Source: JALORV01 sp963775635 (GTDB taxonomy: Bacteria; Pseudomonadota; Gammaproteobacteria; Burkholderiales; Burkholderiaceae_F). Taken from it: a stretch of DNA of 64,000 bases. The position numbers and the translations under genes were made by a program. The DNA lies in the NCBI GenBank assembly GCA_963775635.1, contig CAVZJO010000010.1:62001-126000 (forward strand). The letters are read 5' to 3'. Shown piece after piece: positions 1-7,675 of the stretch (the first letter of the stretch is position 1; every line of letters begins with the position of its first letter). The notes below the pieces were generated by a model. That model was not told where the DNA came from and did no database searches. It saw only the letters and a list, made by a program, of their open reading frames with translations.

Positions 1-446
1 ACCATCGCTACACGAGGCTTGGGAGCCTCGGCCGCAATGCCCTGTAACCCTCCGATGCGCTCGCGTGCGAGCGCGCCGATCTTCACTGCGATCTCCGGTG
101 ATGTCGCCGCAATGGCGTAGTAGTGCTTAGGATCAACACGGATGACGCGCGAGGGTTCCGACGCCCGATATCCACCTACAAACACAGTGCCAAAGGCGAT
201 GGGCACTTCGCCGAAGATGGTTCCCGGAACGCGCCACCCTATCGTTCGTTCGATGCCGTCGAACAGCTTGACGACCTCGATTCTGCCGGTGAGCACCGCG
301 TAGAGCGCGCGGTCTCCACCCTCATGAACGGCGAACTCTCCGGCACCGAGATGCAAATCGGCGGAGGTCTCCGCGAGACGCTCGAGTTCGGCAACGGCGA
401 GCGTCGAGAACAGCGGAATGGACCGGACGTCGTCAACTGTAAGCAT
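1..446 (-). CDS. Cyclic-nucleotide-binding-domain protein, N-terminal part
   Basis: Read leftwards from an ATG at 446, 148 codons stay open to the window edge, so only the N-terminus is present. Residues about 8-120 look like a cyclic-nucleotide-binding (CRP-type jelly-roll) sensor: IPLFSTLA, GEFAVHEGG, LYAVLTGRIEVV and IFGEVPIAFG occur in the order expected for that fold. In known relatives such a domain may precede a thioredoxin-reductase-like flavin domain or a transporter. The rest lies outside the window, so the function is open. The ATG is 52 nt beyond the attC-like site at 498-560, and the orientation matches the next three genes, so this is probably a gene cassette. Confidence 0.6.
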   Translation of the reverse strand, partial: MLTVDDVRSIPLFSTLAVAELERLAETSADLHLGAGEFAVHEGGDRALYAVLTGRIEVVKLFDGIERTIGWRVPGTIFGEVPIAFGTVFVGGYRASEPSRVIRVDPKHYYAIAATSPEIAVKIGALARERIGGLQGIAAEAPKPRVAM

Positions 447-497
447 GGCTCGGTTGATCGCAGAAGGAGTAAGCAGACCGAAGCGCGAATGCGCGCG

Positions 498-560
498 GCC
501 TAACGAGCCCGCTCAGCGGCGCGCCGCTCACGGCACGTCCGATGCAGCGGCTAGTTGGGC
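498..560 (-). other. attC recombination site
   Basis: On the minus strand this 63-bp site opens with GCCCAAC (fits RYYYAAC) and closes with GTTAGGC (fits GTTRRRY, a common integron core site). The two ends pair as inverted repeats with one G-T wobble. Just inside, AGCCGCT pairs with AGCGGGCT, leaving one unpaired base, which is the bulge expected of a folded attC. It begins 2 nt after the stop codon of the hydrolase gene, the normal place for an attC relative to its cassette gene. Confidence 0.75.
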
Positions 561-562
561 GC

Positions 563-1774
563 TCATCGCGGGCTGGCCATGATCTCGTCGAGCCAGTTGA
601 AGATCTGCCGGTTGGCCATCGAGCGGTTGAGCGCTTCGCAATGCATGCCGGCGCCGTCGGAGTCGGAGAACCGGAGCATCGCCTTCGGGCACTTCAGGGC
701 GTCGTACAGCTCCTTGGCATTGGACGAGGCCATGTCGGATTCCGCCGCGGTGACCAGCGTCGGGCACCGGATCTCACCGACGAGCGCAGGCTCGAGTTTC
801 CATTTGCCGAGCTCGACGAGGAGCGAACTCAGGTCGGAGGCGCCGTTGGTCCAGAACCCGCGCTTGACGATCTTCCAATAGAGCAGCCGGTTTTTTTGAA
901 GCACGCTCATGATGGCCTGCTCGTCCGTCGGGTCGAGGGCGGGTAGCTTCGCGATGACCTCCTGGCTCAGGTGAAACTTCGCGAAGGCCTCGCTGAACTT
1001 GCCACCCACATCGATCTGACCGGGGTCGCAAATGACGGCGGCAAGGCGGCGCTCGAACGCCGCCGCGCGCGGCGCCATGTATCCGCCCAGGCTCCACGGT
1101 TCGAAGACGATGCCCTTCGGGTCGACGACCTCGATCTTGAGGACGGCATCCACGAGCGGCGTCACCACCTTTTCCCAGTCGTGGCGAAGCGTGATTCCTT
1201 CGTCGATCAGGAGCCTGCCTTGCCCCGGTCCATCGGACATCAGCACGTGATAGCCGCGCTGCAGGGCGGCCGCGGCGATACCGAAGTAGTTCTCGACGAT
1301 GGTCGAGTCCCAGCCGCCGCCGACGAGGATCGTCGGTCGCACCTGGTTCTCGCGCCCCGGTGCACGCACGAAATAGGCTGGTAGCGACGTGTTTTCGTAG
1401 GGGATGACGATCTTCTCAGCAGCAAGAGGCCCGCGCGCCATCGCCTTGTCGAACGTTGCCATCTGAAGGTGAAAAGCGTCGACCAATCGCGGATCCACGG
1501 GCTTGCCGTAGATCGGATGGTAAGCAAGCCCCAAAAGGCAGGAGGCGCGTAAGTAGCAATCACGTGCCGCCGCAGAATGGCCCTTCGCCGTAGCCGTGTC
1601 TCCTTCCTCGATGCGCCGCTTCGCGAGCGCCGAGAACTCATCGAAGAAGGAGCCGTCGTCGCCGGGTTTGACCTTGGTGGCGAGATACTGAATCTCCCCG
1701 ACATCGGCACCACCGTACGGCGCAAAGCCGAGCGCCCATCCTGCGAACTCATCATGAACGGGATCGGGAAACAT
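563..1774 (-). CDS. Alpha/beta hydrolase, probable integron cassette gene
   Basis: A 403-residue alpha/beta hydrolase with a helical N-terminal part (about 1-140) followed by the hydrolase fold. An oxyanion-type GGGWDST lies near residue 155. The nucleophile elbow reads PWSLGG, with Ser in the S-x-G position. A late GAGMHCEAL supplies the probable catalytic His. The layout resembles the 2,6-dihydropseudooxynicotine hydrolase/DUF1100-like group, but the substrate cannot be told. I chose the ATG at 1774 because GGAGGG lies just upstream; a TTG six codons earlier is in frame but has no such site. The gene ends 2 nt before an attC site, which supports cassette status. Confidence 0.75.
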   Translation of the reverse strand: MFPDPVHDEFAGWALGFAPYGGADVGEIQYLATKVKPGDDGSFFDEFSALAKRRIEEGDTATAKGHSAAARDCYLRASCLLGLAYHPIYGKPVDPRLVDAFHLQMATFDKAMARGPLAAEKIVIPYENTSLPAYFVRAPGRENQVRPTILVGGGWDSTIVENYFGIAAAALQRGYHVLMSDGPGQGRLLIDEGITLRHDWEKVVTPLVDAVLKIEVVDPKGIVFEPWSLGGYMAPRAAAFERRLAAVICDPGQIDVGGKFSEAFAKFHLSQEVIAKLPALDPTDEQAIMSVLQKNRLLYWKIVKRGFWTNGASDLSSLLVELGKWKLEPALVGEIRCPTLVTAAESDMASSNAKELYDALKCPKAMLRFSDSDGAGMHCEALNRSMANRQIFNWLDEIMASPR

Positions 1775-1800
1775 GGGCCCTCCTCGTGTCAATTCGAGCG

Positions 1801-1826
1801 CTCTAACGCTCGCCTAGGGGCAGGGC
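1801..1826 (-). other. Possible attC remnant
   Basis: Between the membrane-protein gene and the hydrolase gene the minus strand carries GCCCTGC and, 12 bases later, GCGTTAGAGC. The second resembles an integron core site (GTTAGAG, wrong last base). The first is a poor match to RYYYAAC, and the spacing is too short for a working attC. It may be a deleted site, or these two genes may share one cassette. Confidence 0.25.
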
Positions 1827-1833
1827 ATTATGA

Positions 1834-2337
1834 CTACTTGAGTTTCCGATCTTCACGCTTGGCTGCTTCCATTGCCTCGGGCTCGAGTTCCTCGGCGTAT
1901 CGATTAAGGCGAATGAAGACGCCCCATCCGGCGAGTAATACTCCAACAGAGGCCAAGAGGCTGGCCGCGTACGGTAGCTGGGTCAAGTCTTCATGGATGG
2001 ACTTAAATGTCGCAACGAGTCCTTCGATGGCGAGGGCGACTATCACCACGACTAAAAAGCGCGACAGAAATCGGCGCACGCGTGTTGGGGCGCTGATGTG
2101 AGCGTCACGAATTACTTCTTCTTCGGTGATTGTCTGGGCAATTTGAAGAGCGACAACAGCAGCAGCGAGCAACCCAACTGCTTCGATGACGCCCTGCGCG
2201 GCGGCGCGGTCTAACCCGAAAGCGAGCGCGGTCCAACCAACCCGAGTAGCAATTACGATGAGTATGGCTGCAGCACAGGCAAACAAAGCAGCCATCAGTC
2301 CATGGACTGTCGAGATCAGTCGCAGAACAGTCTTCAT
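1834..2337 (-). CDS. Small membrane protein, unknown function
   Basis: A 167-residue protein with about four hydrophobic segments: residues ~10-30 (LMAALFACAAAILIVIA), ~45-68 (IEAVGLLAAAVVALQIA), ~92-110 (FLVVVIVALAIEGLVA) and ~124-146 (LLASVGVLLAGWGVFI). The C-terminal tail is charged (EELEPEAMEAAKREDRKLK). I do not recognise the family. It lies between the hydrolase gene and the attC at 2377-2437, in the same orientation, so it is probably a cassette gene. Its sequence is visibly less GC-rich than the operon to the right. Confidence 0.6.
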   Translation of the reverse strand: MKTVLRLISTVHGLMAALFACAAAILIVIATRVGWTALAFGLDRAAAQGVIEAVGLLAAAVVALQIAQTITEEEVIRDAHISAPTRVRRFLSRFLVVVIVALAIEGLVATFKSIHEDLTQLPYAASLLASVGVLLAGWGVFIRLNRYAEELEPEAMEAAKREDRKLK

Positions 2338-2376
2338 TGCAGGTTCCGATCAAATGGCTCGGATGCTGACGCGCGC

Positions 2377-2437
2377 GCCCTAAAGCCTGAATTAAGCCGA
2401 GCCGCGAAGTGGCTTCGGCTTGAATGAATTGTTGGGC
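2377..2437 (-). other. attC recombination site with altered crossover core
   Basis: On the minus strand the site starts GCCCAAC, runs through a long imperfect hairpin (AATTCATTCAAGCCGAAGCC against GGCTCGGCTTAATT) and ends GGCTTTAGGGC. The order closely follows the well-known aadA-type attC pattern. The final core should be GTTRRRY but reads TTTAGGG, so the G at the crossover point appears changed and the site may no longer recombine. It lies between the small gene at 2462-2698 and the membrane-protein gene. Confidence 0.65.
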
Positions 2438-2461
2438 CCACCGGCAATATGCGCGGCTGGC

Positions 2462-2698
2462 CTACGACGAACTATTGCGGCGTTTGACCGCACGCTGCGA
2501 GTTCCCACCACGGACATTGTCTCTCTTGCTTTCGAACACTTCGTCTGCAACTCCAGCCGCAGCACCTAACACCGAACCGACGACGAGCCCGGTAGCAGTA
2601 ATTGCGCCAACGGCGCCAAATATCGGTAGTGCGGTAACAACCGCGACGCCAGCTCCGGCGCCAGCAGCTACTTTGACCAAACCTCTCACAAAGCTCAT
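2462..2698 (-). CDS. Small glycine/alanine-rich hypothetical protein
   Basis: A 78-residue reading frame starting at the ATG at 2698. The middle is glycine/alanine-rich and hydrophobic (VKVAAGAGAGVAVVTALP, then VVGSVLGAAAGVADEVF), with a basic, polar C-terminus (KRRNSSS). It may form one or two short membrane-inserting helices, like glycine-zipper proteins. I do not recognise a family. A TTG eight codons upstream is an alternative start. Its place between two attC-like sites, in cassette orientation, is the main reason to believe it is a gene. Confidence 0.45.
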   Translation of the reverse strand: MSFVRGLVKVAAGAGAGVAVVTALPIFGAVGAITATGLVVGSVLGAAAGVADEVFESKRDNVRGGNSQRAVKRRNSSS

Positions 2699-2764
2699 CT
2701 GTGTGCCCCGTCCAAGCTCCAAGCAACGAGATCTTATCCGCGCACCACCTTGAGACTGGTCAGG

Positions 2765-2828
2765 GACTAACTCGATTTAGCCGTTGATCTTGATGCCGGA
2801 TACCTTGGCGCCTTCGGATAAGTTGGGC
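2765..2828 (-). other. Probable attC recombination site, last of the cluster
   Basis: On the minus strand it opens with GCCCAAC and closes with GTTAGTC, 64 bp in all. The ends pair at six of seven positions. Just inside, TTATCCG can pair with CGGCTAA except at one base. This is weaker than the site at 498-560 but has the right order and spacing. Nothing attC-like with two matching cores was found to the right, so this seems to be the edge of the cassette cluster. Confidence 0.45.
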
Positions 2829-3257
2829 GGTCACTTTAACTCCAGCGCGTTGATTTCACCGGCGATATTGCGTTTGCGCTGTCGCAACTTACAGTATCAA
2901 TGCGGACTTGCCCTCAGCGTTCGCTTTGCGCCATTCTGGACCGAGCACGATGGTGACGCAGCGGCGAGAGACCGTTAGGCCACCTGGTCGAGGTAGCAAC
3001 CGGCATTCGCAGTTGCCGCCGACCATGACATCAGAGCGGCACTGATCGCGAAAATCCGAGCAACACACTCCAGTTTTGTCCTCAGGCGCGGACAAGCTTA
3101 TGCGCGCGCACTCTGTTCGCCTCGATTGCCCCAGATCAATGCCCTCGCCTCGTTCAAGGCGAATGCTTACAACTATGTGAGGCCGCTTGCCTCGCTTCCC
3201 GCCGACGGCTCGCGCAGACGAGCGCACGGGACCACCGGTAGCGCAGGGAGACAAGCC
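2829..3257. other. Gene-free stretch before the oxidoreductase operon
   Basis: About 430 bp with no convincing gene. Short broken coding-like pieces can be read on the minus strand near 2830-2990 (such as RQRKRNIAGEINALELK), perhaps the remains of a cassette gene. There is no sign of an integron integrase. The promoter of the operon starting at 3258 should lie here, but I see no clear -35/-10 pair. Confidence 0.4.
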
Positions 3258-4205
3258 ATGGCGCAGGTCCAGCAGGGGTCCGGGTTCCGGATCGTTGCGC
3301 GCGAGGACTACTCGAACGTCACCTACATGCTGGAGGTGGCGCATCCGCAGATGGCGAAGGCGGCCCGCCCCGGCCAGTTCGTGATCGTGATGGAGCACGA
3401 GCACGGTGAGCGGATTCCGCTGACGATCGCCGACTTCGACCGCGAGCGCGGCACGATCACGCTGGTGATCCAGGCAGTCGGCAAGACCACCCAGGAAATG
3501 CAGGCCGGCTGCAGAGCCGGCGAGTCGCTTTTCGCGATGGTCGGGCCGATGGGCATCCCGAGCCATATCGGCAAGGCGAAGAAGGTCGTCTGCGTCGGCG
3601 GCGGACTCGGCGTCGCGCCCGTCTATCCGCAGGCACGCGGCTACAAGGAAAGCGGCGCGTACGTGATCGGCGTGATCGGCTTCCGCAACAAAGACCTGAT
3701 GTTCTGGCGCGACAAGTTCGGCGCGGTGTGCGACGAACTGATCATCTGCACCGACGACGGCTCGGCCGGCATCAAGGGACTGGTCACCGAAGGGATCAAG
3801 CAGGCCATCGCGAAGCACTCGGACATCGACGAAGTCGTCGCGATCGGTCCGCCGATCATGATGAAGGGTTGCGCCGAGGCCACGCGAGCGAGCGGCATCA
3901 AGACCATCGTGAGCCTGAATCCGGTGATGGTCGACGGCACCGGCATGTGCGGCGGCTGTCGCGTCAAGGTCGGCGAACAGGTCAAGTTCGCGTGCGTCGA
4001 CGGGCCCGACTTCGACGGACACCAGGTCGACTTCGACGACCTGATGTCGCGGCTGGTGCGCTATCGCCGCGCCGAACGCGAGGCGCTCGAGCGCTGGCAG
4101 GAGACCTGCCGGATACGCGTGAATGATGAATTCGACCTGAAGGCGGCAGTGCTCGGAGACGAGCCGGAGACACCGATCGACGTGCAGCCGAGCACCGACG
4201 GCTGA
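3258..4205 (+). CDS. NfnA/SudB-like FAD and [2Fe-2S] subunit
   Basis: A 315-residue protein of the ferredoxin-NADP reductase-like group that includes the NfnAB small subunit and sulfide dehydrogenase SudB. RPGQFVIVM and RIPLTIADF form the flavin-binding barrel (about 35-65). VVCVGGGLGVAPVYPQA (about 110) starts the NAD(P)-binding domain. The C-terminal cluster motif VDGTGMCGGC places Cys at 231, 234 and 246, with an upstream Asp, as in the Asp(Cys)3 [2Fe-2S] cluster known from Pyrococcus sulfide dehydrogenase. The ATG at 3258 is preceded by GGGAG; the frame is open further upstream, but without another ribosome site. It is first gene of the operon, 17 nt before its partner subunit. The redox partners in this organism are inferred. 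Confidence 0.85.
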   Translation: MAQVQQGSGFRIVAREDYSNVTYMLEVAHPQMAKAARPGQFVIVMEHEHGERIPLTIADFDRERGTITLVIQAVGKTTQEMQAGCRAGESLFAMVGPMGIPSHIGKAKKVVCVGGGLGVAPVYPQARGYKESGAYVIGVIGFRNKDLMFWRDKFGAVCDELIICTDDGSAGIKGLVTEGIKQAIAKHSDIDEVVAIGPPIMMKGCAEATRASGIKTIVSLNPVMVDGTGMCGGCRVKVGEQVKFACVDGPDFDGHQVDFDDLMSRLVRYRRAEREALERWQETCRIRVNDEFDLKAAVLGDEPETPIDVQPSTDG

Positions 4206-4222
4206 CGCGGCTGGAGGACACC

Positions 4223-5731
4223 ATGGCCACGAAGAAAAGGACGATCCGCACCATTCCGCAGGAGCGGACGCCGATGCCCGAGCAGGACCCGAAGGTCCGG
4301 GCGCGCAACTTCGAGGAAGTCGCCTGCGGCTACCGTCTGGAAGACGCGCTGCGCGAGGCTGAACGCTGCCTGCAATGCCCGGACGCGCCGTGCGTGCGCG
4401 GCTGCCCGGTCAACATCGACATCCCGGCGTTCATCCAGAAGATCACCGAGAAGCACTTCAACGGTGCATACAACGTCATCACCGACACCAACTTGTTGCC
4501 GTCGGTCTGCGGCCGCGTGTGCCCGCAGGAGGCCCAGTGTGAAGGCGTGTGCACCGTCGGTCAGCCGGACACCAAGCTGGAGTCGGTTGCGATCGGGCGC
4601 CTGGAGCGCTTCATCGGCGACATGGCGATCAAGGAGGGTTGGGAGAACGTTCCCTACATCGAGCCCTCGGGATACAAGGTCGGCATCGTCGGGGCAGGCC
4701 CGGCGGGCATGGCATGCGCGGCCGACATGGCCAAGGCCGGCTGCGAGGTGATCGTCTACGAGGCGTTCCACACGCCGGGCGGCGTGCTCAAGTACGGCAT
4801 TCCGGACTTCCGGCTGCCGAACGACGTCATCGACGCCGAGATCCAGAAGCTGCGCAACCTCGGCGTGCGCTTCGAGTGCAACACGCTGGTCGGGCGTCTG
4901 TTCACCATCGAGCAGATGGTCACCGAGATGGGTTTCCACGCTGTGTTCATCGGCACGGGCGCGGGTTACCCGAGCTTCATGGGCATTCCCGGCGAGTCGT
5001 TGAATGGCGTGCTGTCGGCCAACGAGCTGTTGACCCGCTGCAACCTGATGCGTGCGCGCGACTTCCCGCACTTCGACACGCCGCTGCAGCCCGGCAAGCA
5101 TGTCGCCGTGATCGGCGCCGGCAACACCGCAATGGATGCGCTGCGAGTGTCGCTTCGCCTGGGTGCTGAATCCGTCCACTGCATCTACCGCCGCTCGAAG
5201 AAGGAAGCGCCGGCCCGTGTCGAGGAAGTCCACCACGCGGAGGAGGAAGGCGTGGATTTCAACTGGCTGACCAGCCCGGTCGAGATTCTGGGCGATGCCA
5301 GCAACAACGTCCGCGCACTTCGCTGCGTGAAGATGGAACTGGGTGAACCCGACGAGTCTGGCCGGCGCCGCCCGGTCGTCGTTCCTGGGAGCGAGTTCGA
5401 GTTCGAGGCCGACATGGTGGTGTTCGCGATCGGCACCAACGCCAACCCGATCCTCGGGCAGACGTCGAAGCTGAAGCTCAACAAGTGGGGCTACATCGAC
5501 ACCGACGACAGCCTCGCCACATCGATCGCGGGCGTGTACGCCGGCGGCGACATCGTGACCGGCGCGGCCACGGTGATCCAGGCGATGGGCGCGGGCCGCA
5601 AGGCGGCGCGCAGCATGAAGGCTTACCTGGGTCTGCGTGACAGCGGGTCGGTCTACGACGCCGGCACCGAGGGCTCGCTGTTCGGCATCCCGCGCGAGGA
5701 GCACGGGTTCGCGCGGATCAAGGTCGGCTGA
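4223..5731 (+). CDS. NfnB/SudA-like FAD oxidoreductase (GltD family)
   Basis: A 502-residue flavoprotein of the glutamate-synthase small-chain family, to which NfnB and SudA belong. The N-terminal domain carries two iron-sulfur Cys sets, CLQCPDAPCVRGCP (about 49-62) and CGRVCPQEAQCEGVC (about 95-110). GIVGAGPAGMACA begins the FAD Rossmann fold (about 154), VIGAGNTAMD the NADPH-binding fold (about 298), and GGDIVTGAATVI is the C-terminal FAD contact (about 447). GGAGG lies 7 nt before the ATG. No glutamate-synthase large subunit is nearby and the gene sits beside an NfnA-like partner. A ferredoxin/NAD(P)-linked role is therefore more likely than glutamate synthesis. Confidence 0.85.
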   Translation: MATKKRTIRTIPQERTPMPEQDPKVRARNFEEVACGYRLEDALREAERCLQCPDAPCVRGCPVNIDIPAFIQKITEKHFNGAYNVITDTNLLPSVCGRVCPQEAQCEGVCTVGQPDTKLESVAIGRLERFIGDMAIKEGWENVPYIEPSGYKVGIVGAGPAGMACAADMAKAGCEVIVYEAFHTPGGVLKYGIPDFRLPNDVIDAEIQKLRNLGVRFECNTLVGRLFTIEQMVTEMGFHAVFIGTGAGYPSFMGIPGESLNGVLSANELLTRCNLMRARDFPHFDTPLQPGKHVAVIGAGNTAMDALRVSLRLGAESVHCIYRRSKKEAPARVEEVHHAEEEGVDFNWLTSPVEILGDASNNVRALRCVKMELGEPDESGRRRPVVVPGSEFEFEADMVVFAIGTNANPILGQTSKLKLNKWGYIDTDDSLATSIAGVYAGGDIVTGAATVIQAMGAGRKAARSMKAYLGLRDSGSVYDAGTEGSLFGIPREEHGFARIKVG

Positions 5732-5751
5732 CGACAACGACAGAGCAAGGA

Positions 5752-7653
5752 ATGAGCATGCAAGCTGCAGTCCTGGACCGCCCTGCCTCCAAGGGAAACG
5801 CCGGAACCAAACGGGCTGTCAGGCTGCCCGAGCACATCGTCGAGGTGATCAGCGATTCCGGCGAAGGGGCGCAGCGCTGCGGCCAGGCGCTGGCGTCGAT
5901 CGCCGCGCGCAGCGGCAACGGCATCTGGACGGTCGAGATCATCCCGGCCGAGATCCAGCCCCCGGCGCGCAGCGTCGCGGGTGCCAGCGGCATCCGCATC
6001 CGCATGGGCTCCAAGCAGGTGACCAACGGCGGCGACGAGACTGACCTGGTCGTCGCGTTCAACGAGCAGGTGCTGCTCGGCCGCGTGCGGGCCGGCGAAC
6101 TGAAGGCTGGCGCGACGATTCTGCTCGAGAACATGTGGGCCGAGCACCGCGACCCGGTCATCGTCAAATCGTTCACCGAGACGGTGCAGTCGCTGAAGGA
6201 GTCGGGGTTCCGCGTGATCGACCTGCCGCTCGAGCGCGAGTGCCGCTCGATGATGAGCGATCCGCGGCGCGGCAAGAACATGTTCGTGCTGGGCGTGCTC
6301 GCCAGCATCTACAGCCTCGACCTGCAGCTCGCGCGCGACCAGATCGCGCTGACGTTCGGCAAGAAGGACCAGAAGGTCATCGATTCGAACGTGCGGCTGA
6401 TGGAAGCGGGCCACGCGTGGGGCGAGGCGAACCTCGACTTCAAGTACGAGATCCCGTCCGAGAAAGCCAAGGTCCCGCAGATCGTCGTCAACGGCAACAC
6501 AGCGATCGCACTTGGGGTGCTGGCCTCCGGGATGGACATCTGCGCGATGTATCCGATCACACCGGCGACATCGGCGTCGCACTACCTGTCCGACGTGTTC
6601 GACCGCGTCGGCGGCATCGTCCACCAGGCCGAAGACGAGATCGCCGCCTGTGCCTTCGCCATCGGCGCCTCGTACGCCGGCCGCTGCGCGGTGACGATCA
6701 CCTCCGGGCCGGGCTACTCGCTGAAGCAGGAAGGCATCGGGCTGGCGGTGATGGCGGAGATTCCGCTGGTCATCGTCAACGTGATGCGTGGCGGCCCGTC
6801 GACCGGCCAGCCGACGAAAGTCGAGCAGGCTGACATGCTGACGGCGGTCTATGGCAGCCACGGCGATGCGCCGAAGGTCGTGATCGCGGTGACCAGCATC
6901 GAGGACTGCTTCTACTCGATAATCACCGCGCGCAAGATCGCCGAGACCTTCAACATGGTCGTCGTGGTGCTGTCGGATGCGAGCCTGGCGACGGCGCAAC
7001 AGCCGTTCCCGCGGCCGGTGCTGTCCGAGGAATGGATGGCGCCACCGATCGACCAGTCGCCGCTGCCCGAGGGCGCGAAGCCCTACGACTGGGACAAGTT
7101 GACGGGCATTGCGCGTCGCTTCTCGCCGGGCCAGCCCAACGGCATGCACACGGTCACCGGTCTTGCGCACGACCGCGCGAGCAAAGTCGCCTACGACCCG
7201 CAGACCAACGAGGAAGGCCTGCGCATGCGTAGCCTGAAGCTCGCCGCCTTGCAGAAGACGCTGAAGACGCCCCCGGTGTACGGCGATGCGGAGGGTGAGG
7301 TGCTGGTGGTCGGCTGGGGCAGCACGCAGGGCGTGATCGAGGAGGCCGTGCAGCGCCTGCGCGACGAAGGACTGAAGGTCTCCGCGCTGCAGATCCGCTT
7401 CATCCAGCCGATGCCGTCGGGGATCAAGGAGATCTTCAAGCGGTTCAGGAAGGTGATGACCGTCGAGGGCACCTGGGCCGATCGCCCCGAGGAAGACGAG
7501 TTGATCGACCAGGAAAACCGCCGCTACGCCCCGCTCGCAATGATGCTGCGCGCACGCACGCTGGTCGATGTGGACTGCTGGACCGAAGCACGCGGCCAGC
7601 CAATCAAGCCGGGCATGGTGGTCAACGCCATCCGCGCCAAGCTCGCTGAATGA
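5752..7653 (+). CDS. 2-oxoacid:ferredoxin oxidoreductase, gamma-alpha fusion
   Basis: A 633-residue subunit. Residues about 10-190 are the gamma domain (GSKQVTNGGDETDLVVAFNE). From about 235 comes the alpha domain with the 2-oxoacid-binding loop MYPITPATSASHYL, then TSGPGYSLKQEGIGLA and RGGPSTGQPTKVEQAD. The gamma-alpha fusion and the SLKQEGIGLA motif resemble KorA-type enzymes acting on 2-oxoglutarate or similar acids more than pyruvate enzymes. That is a family-level guess; the substrate is not shown by sequence alone. It starts 20 nt after the NfnB-like gene, with a purine-rich site before the ATG, and precedes the beta subunit by 22 nt. Confidence 0.85.
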   Translation: MSMQAAVLDRPASKGNAGTKRAVRLPEHIVEVISDSGEGAQRCGQALASIAARSGNGIWTVEIIPAEIQPPARSVAGASGIRIRMGSKQVTNGGDETDLVVAFNEQVLLGRVRAGELKAGATILLENMWAEHRDPVIVKSFTETVQSLKESGFRVIDLPLERECRSMMSDPRRGKNMFVLGVLASIYSLDLQLARDQIALTFGKKDQKVIDSNVRLMEAGHAWGEANLDFKYEIPSEKAKVPQIVVNGNTAIALGVLASGMDICAMYPITPATSASHYLSDVFDRVGGIVHQAEDEIAACAFAIGASYAGRCAVTITSGPGYSLKQEGIGLAVMAEIPLVIVNVMRGGPSTGQPTKVEQADMLTAVYGSHGDAPKVVIAVTSIEDCFYSIITARKIAETFNMVVVVLSDASLATAQQPFPRPVLSEEWMAPPIDQSPLPEGAKPYDWDKLTGIARRFSPGQPNGMHTVTGLAHDRASKVAYDPQTNEEGLRMRSLKLAALQKTLKTPPVYGDAEGEVLVVGWGSTQGVIEEAVQRLRDEGLKVSALQIRFIQPMPSGIKEIFKRFRKVMTVEGTWADRPEEDELIDQENRRYAPLAMMLRARTLVDVDCWTEARGQPIKPGMVVNAIRAKLAE

Positions 7654-7675
7654 AACCGGGCGAAGGAAACTGAAC

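Noticed and set aside
2763..2820. Protein-like tail NLSEGAKVSGIKING-stop on the minus strand
   Set aside because: It falls wholly inside the attC-like site at 2765-2828 and has no upstream coding sequence in frame.
2973..2979. A lone GTTAGGC, the perfect integron core sequence
   Set aside because: No partner RYYYAAC is found at a suitable distance on either side, so it is not called an attC.
4223..5731. Glutamate synthase small subunit (gltD)
   Set aside because: The fold is the same, but no gltB is adjacent and an NfnA/SudB-like partner is, so the Nfn/Sud assignment is preferred.
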